From positions 1-7,292 of the forward strand of contig JAILLX010000060.1 of NCBI GenBank assembly GCA_024692925.1: DNA of 7,292 nucleotides. The letters are read 5' to 3'. This document shows, one piece after another, positions 6,265-7,292 of this stretch (positions are counted from its first letter, which is position 1; every line of letters begins with the position of its first letter). The notes beneath the pieces were generated by a model. The model made no database searches. It saw nothing but the letters and a program-made list of their open reading frames with translations, and was not told the DNA's origin. The position numbers were made by a program, and so were the translations under genes. This DNA is from a bacterium (GTDB taxonomy: Bacteria; Pseudomonadota; Alphaproteobacteria; Rs-D84; CACZYB01).

Positions 6265-6268
6265 TAAA

Positions 6269-6589
6269 ATGAAAAAAATAATATTAATCTCACTACTTTT
6301 GGCAGGCAGTCCAGCATTTGCCACCGTGACAAGTACGCAAATTACAACCGCCCTTGCAAAATACTGTGTTCCAAAACCAAATGATATAGCATACGGAGTA
6401 TCCGTGTGTGGTTCTGTTTTCGAAGGTAAATATAACGCAAACAAAACATGTGAATGCTATGATCCTTATCTTGGATACAGCGATTCATTAAGACGTTGTA
6501 AATTAACCTGTCCAGAAAACAAGATTCCTAAACAACAAATATCTAACAAATGCCCATTTGGTTATAAAAAACATAAATTATCAAGATAA
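6269..6589 (+). CDS. Small exported Cys-rich protein of unknown function
   Basis: A 106-residue ORF, not recognised as a named family. Residues 1-18 are a textbook Sec signal peptide: MKK, a hydrophobic core IILISLLLAG, then SPAFA with likely cleavage after A18. The mature part of about 88 residues has seven cysteines (33, 47, 61, 63, 77, 81, 95), including CEC and a Tyr/Gly-rich segment, and ends in a basic tail KKHKLSR. Periplasmic or surface location with disulfides is the likely outcome (inference). An odd number of cysteines leaves one free for pairing with a partner. The gene is followed after 11 bases by a second Cys-rich secreted gene, so the two probably form an operon. Its Shine-Dalgarno lies in the self-complementary leader, suggesting translational control. 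No catalytic motif or lipobox is seen. Confidence 0.75.
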   Translation: MKKIILISLLLAGSPAFATVTSTQITTALAKYCVPKPNDIAYGVSVCGSVFEGKYNANKTCECYDPYLGYSDSLRRCKLTCPENKIPKQQISNKCPFGYKKHKLSR

Positions 6590-6600
6590 GGAGAAAAAAA

Positions 6601-7292
6601 ATGAAGCTACAAAAATTTTTAACAACCGCATTAATGTTAACATCGACCCAAGTTTTAGCAGAAACATATATGTGTGAAGCATGTCCAGACGGACAATATT
6701 CAACAAATGGTGAAACATGTACCAATTTACCAACCGAAGTCCACAGTATTGATGAAAACGGAGATATAACTTGTAAAAAAGGATACTACTACAACACTGA
6801 ATTTTGTCCAACAAGCCAATGTGGAAGAAGTGTCAAGTCTAAAACAGAAACATGCCTTTCAGAACATCATTGTTTTTCAAATTCAAAAAGCTGTACAGAA
6901 CCTGATGATAATTACCAAGATATTTATCAATCTTGTCACAATAAAGCTCATAATGAGGTTTATAGCCCTGTATGTACTGCATGTCCAACCGGAACAACGA
7001 CAGTAAGTAATAACGGACATAAACAAACAAATTGCAATATTTGTGCCGAAGGTTATCATGCAGAAAATGGCTCTTGTGTAAAAAATACAGGGTGCAAATT
7101 ATATTTTAGAGGTAAAACACTAACAATTCCTGAGGGAAAAGAAATTGAAACATATATAGAATATGCCTATTGGAAGTCTAGCTGTTATTATTCATCAGGA
7201 TATGAAGATATAGATTATAGTGAAAAATTAATTGAAGGATCTTCTACTAATAATATAGAAAAATGGGCGAAGGCAATGAAAAAATCTAATAG
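6601..7292 (+). CDS. Exported Cys-rich repeat protein, runs off the right edge
   Basis: Open from ATG 6601 to the window end: 230 codons plus two bases with no stop. GGAG (6591-6594) lies six bases before the ATG, so the start is firm. Residues 1-20 form a Sec signal peptide ending VLA, with likely cleavage after A20. The mature part carries 17 cysteines up to residue 195, with CxxC at 25-28, 125-128 and 145-148. Segments of the form CPxG, GYY/GYH and NGxxC (for example CEACPDGQYSTNGETC) recall the short disulfide-rich modules of EGF-like or TNF-receptor-like domains. From about residue 166 (KLYFRGKTLTIPEGKEIETY onward) the composition changes to Tyr/Glu/Ser-rich, probably a separate domain. 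I recall similar proteins in uncultured gut alphaproteobacteria, without a known function. A surface or periplasmic role is inference. Confidence 0.8.
   Translation, partial: MKLQKFLTTALMLTSTQVLAETYMCEACPDGQYSTNGETCTNLPTEVHSIDENGDITCKKGYYYNTEFCPTSQCGRSVKSKTETCLSEHHCFSNSKSCTEPDDNYQDIYQSCHNKAHNEVYSPVCTACPTGTTTVSNNGHKQTNCNICAEGYHAENGSCVKNTGCKLYFRGKTLTIPEGKEIETYIEYAYWKSSCYYSSGYEDIDYSEKLIEGSSTNNIEKWAKAMKKSN

Larger units (their letters stand above)
5652..6268. other. 617-base structured intergenic region without a convincing gene
   Basis: Between the divergent queA and the Cys-rich gene pair there is no recognisable protein. The stretch 5790-6260 is visibly richer in G+C than the flanking genes. 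It contains the queA promoter and palindrome (to 5704), an AT-rich spacer, a chain of hairpins (5765-6038), and the self-complementary leader of the next gene (6146-6264). Short open frames exist on both strands (5811-6026 plus, 5927-6232 minus), but they overlap the inverted repeats and match nothing I know. No tRNA, rRNA, SRP RNA, RNase P or tmRNA signature was seen. Confidence 0.7.

Noticed and set aside
5652..6268. tRNA, tmRNA, 6S, SRP RNA, RNase P RNA or CRISPR array in the intergenic region
   Set aside because: No T-loop GTTCRA motif with an acceptor stem, no conserved core sequences of these RNAs, and no regularly spaced direct repeats were found.
6839..7030. Minus-strand and shifted plus-strand frames across the Cys-rich genes (also 6205-6444, 6543-6814 and 6821-7006)
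   Set aside because: They are shadows of two well-supported plus-strand genes with signal peptides and good ribosome binding sites.

Overview
The window looks like chromosomal DNA of an AT-rich alphaproteobacterium. The evidence is the QueA N-terminus (MRVDLFDFDLP), the PriA zinc region (CGHRLQCPNC) and the RecG motifs, all of alphaproteobacterial style as I know those families. The Cys-rich exported proteins at the right edge fit what I recall of uncultured, gut-type, low-GC alphaproteobacteria; that finer placement is inference. Every recognisable stop codon is TAA or TGA except one in-frame TAG inside priA.

Left edge (1-451): a 108-codon minus-strand ORF with weak resemblance to RelA/SpoT-like nucleotidyltransferase domains. 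It has a near-consensus promoter and a good ribosome binding site, but it ends early. Opposite its 3' end a plus-strand reading frame enters from outside the window. The two probably meet at a rearrangement or truncation junction.

Middle (452-5651, all minus strand): queA, priA and recG in that transcription order. queA makes the queuosine precursor on tRNA. priA (primosomal helicase) overlaps the queA stop by one base. recG (branch-migration helicase) follows after 65 bases with its own promoter. PriA and RecG both rescue stalled or broken replication forks, so the pairing makes functional sense. priA carries a TAG at the codon for a normally conserved Phe, with flawless, in-frame PriA sequence on both sides.

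Intergenic region (5652-6268): about 620 bases, visibly richer in G+C than the genes and dense in inverted repeats. The left part (5765-6038) is a chain of adjacent hairpins, including a three-way-junction-like fold, ending in a hairpin plus T6. It is a candidate structured RNA of unknown family. The right part (6146-6264) has three mutually complementary segments, the last being the Shine-Dalgarno of the next gene, arranged like a translational on/off switch. The 8-mer GGGTAAAG (either strand) occurs five times in the window, three of them here.

Right edge (6269-7292, plus strand): two adjacent genes for small Cys-rich proteins with Sec signal peptides, 11 bases apart and probably co-transcribed; the second runs off the window. 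Their function is unknown. The structured leader and this exported Cys-rich pair are the most novel part of the window.
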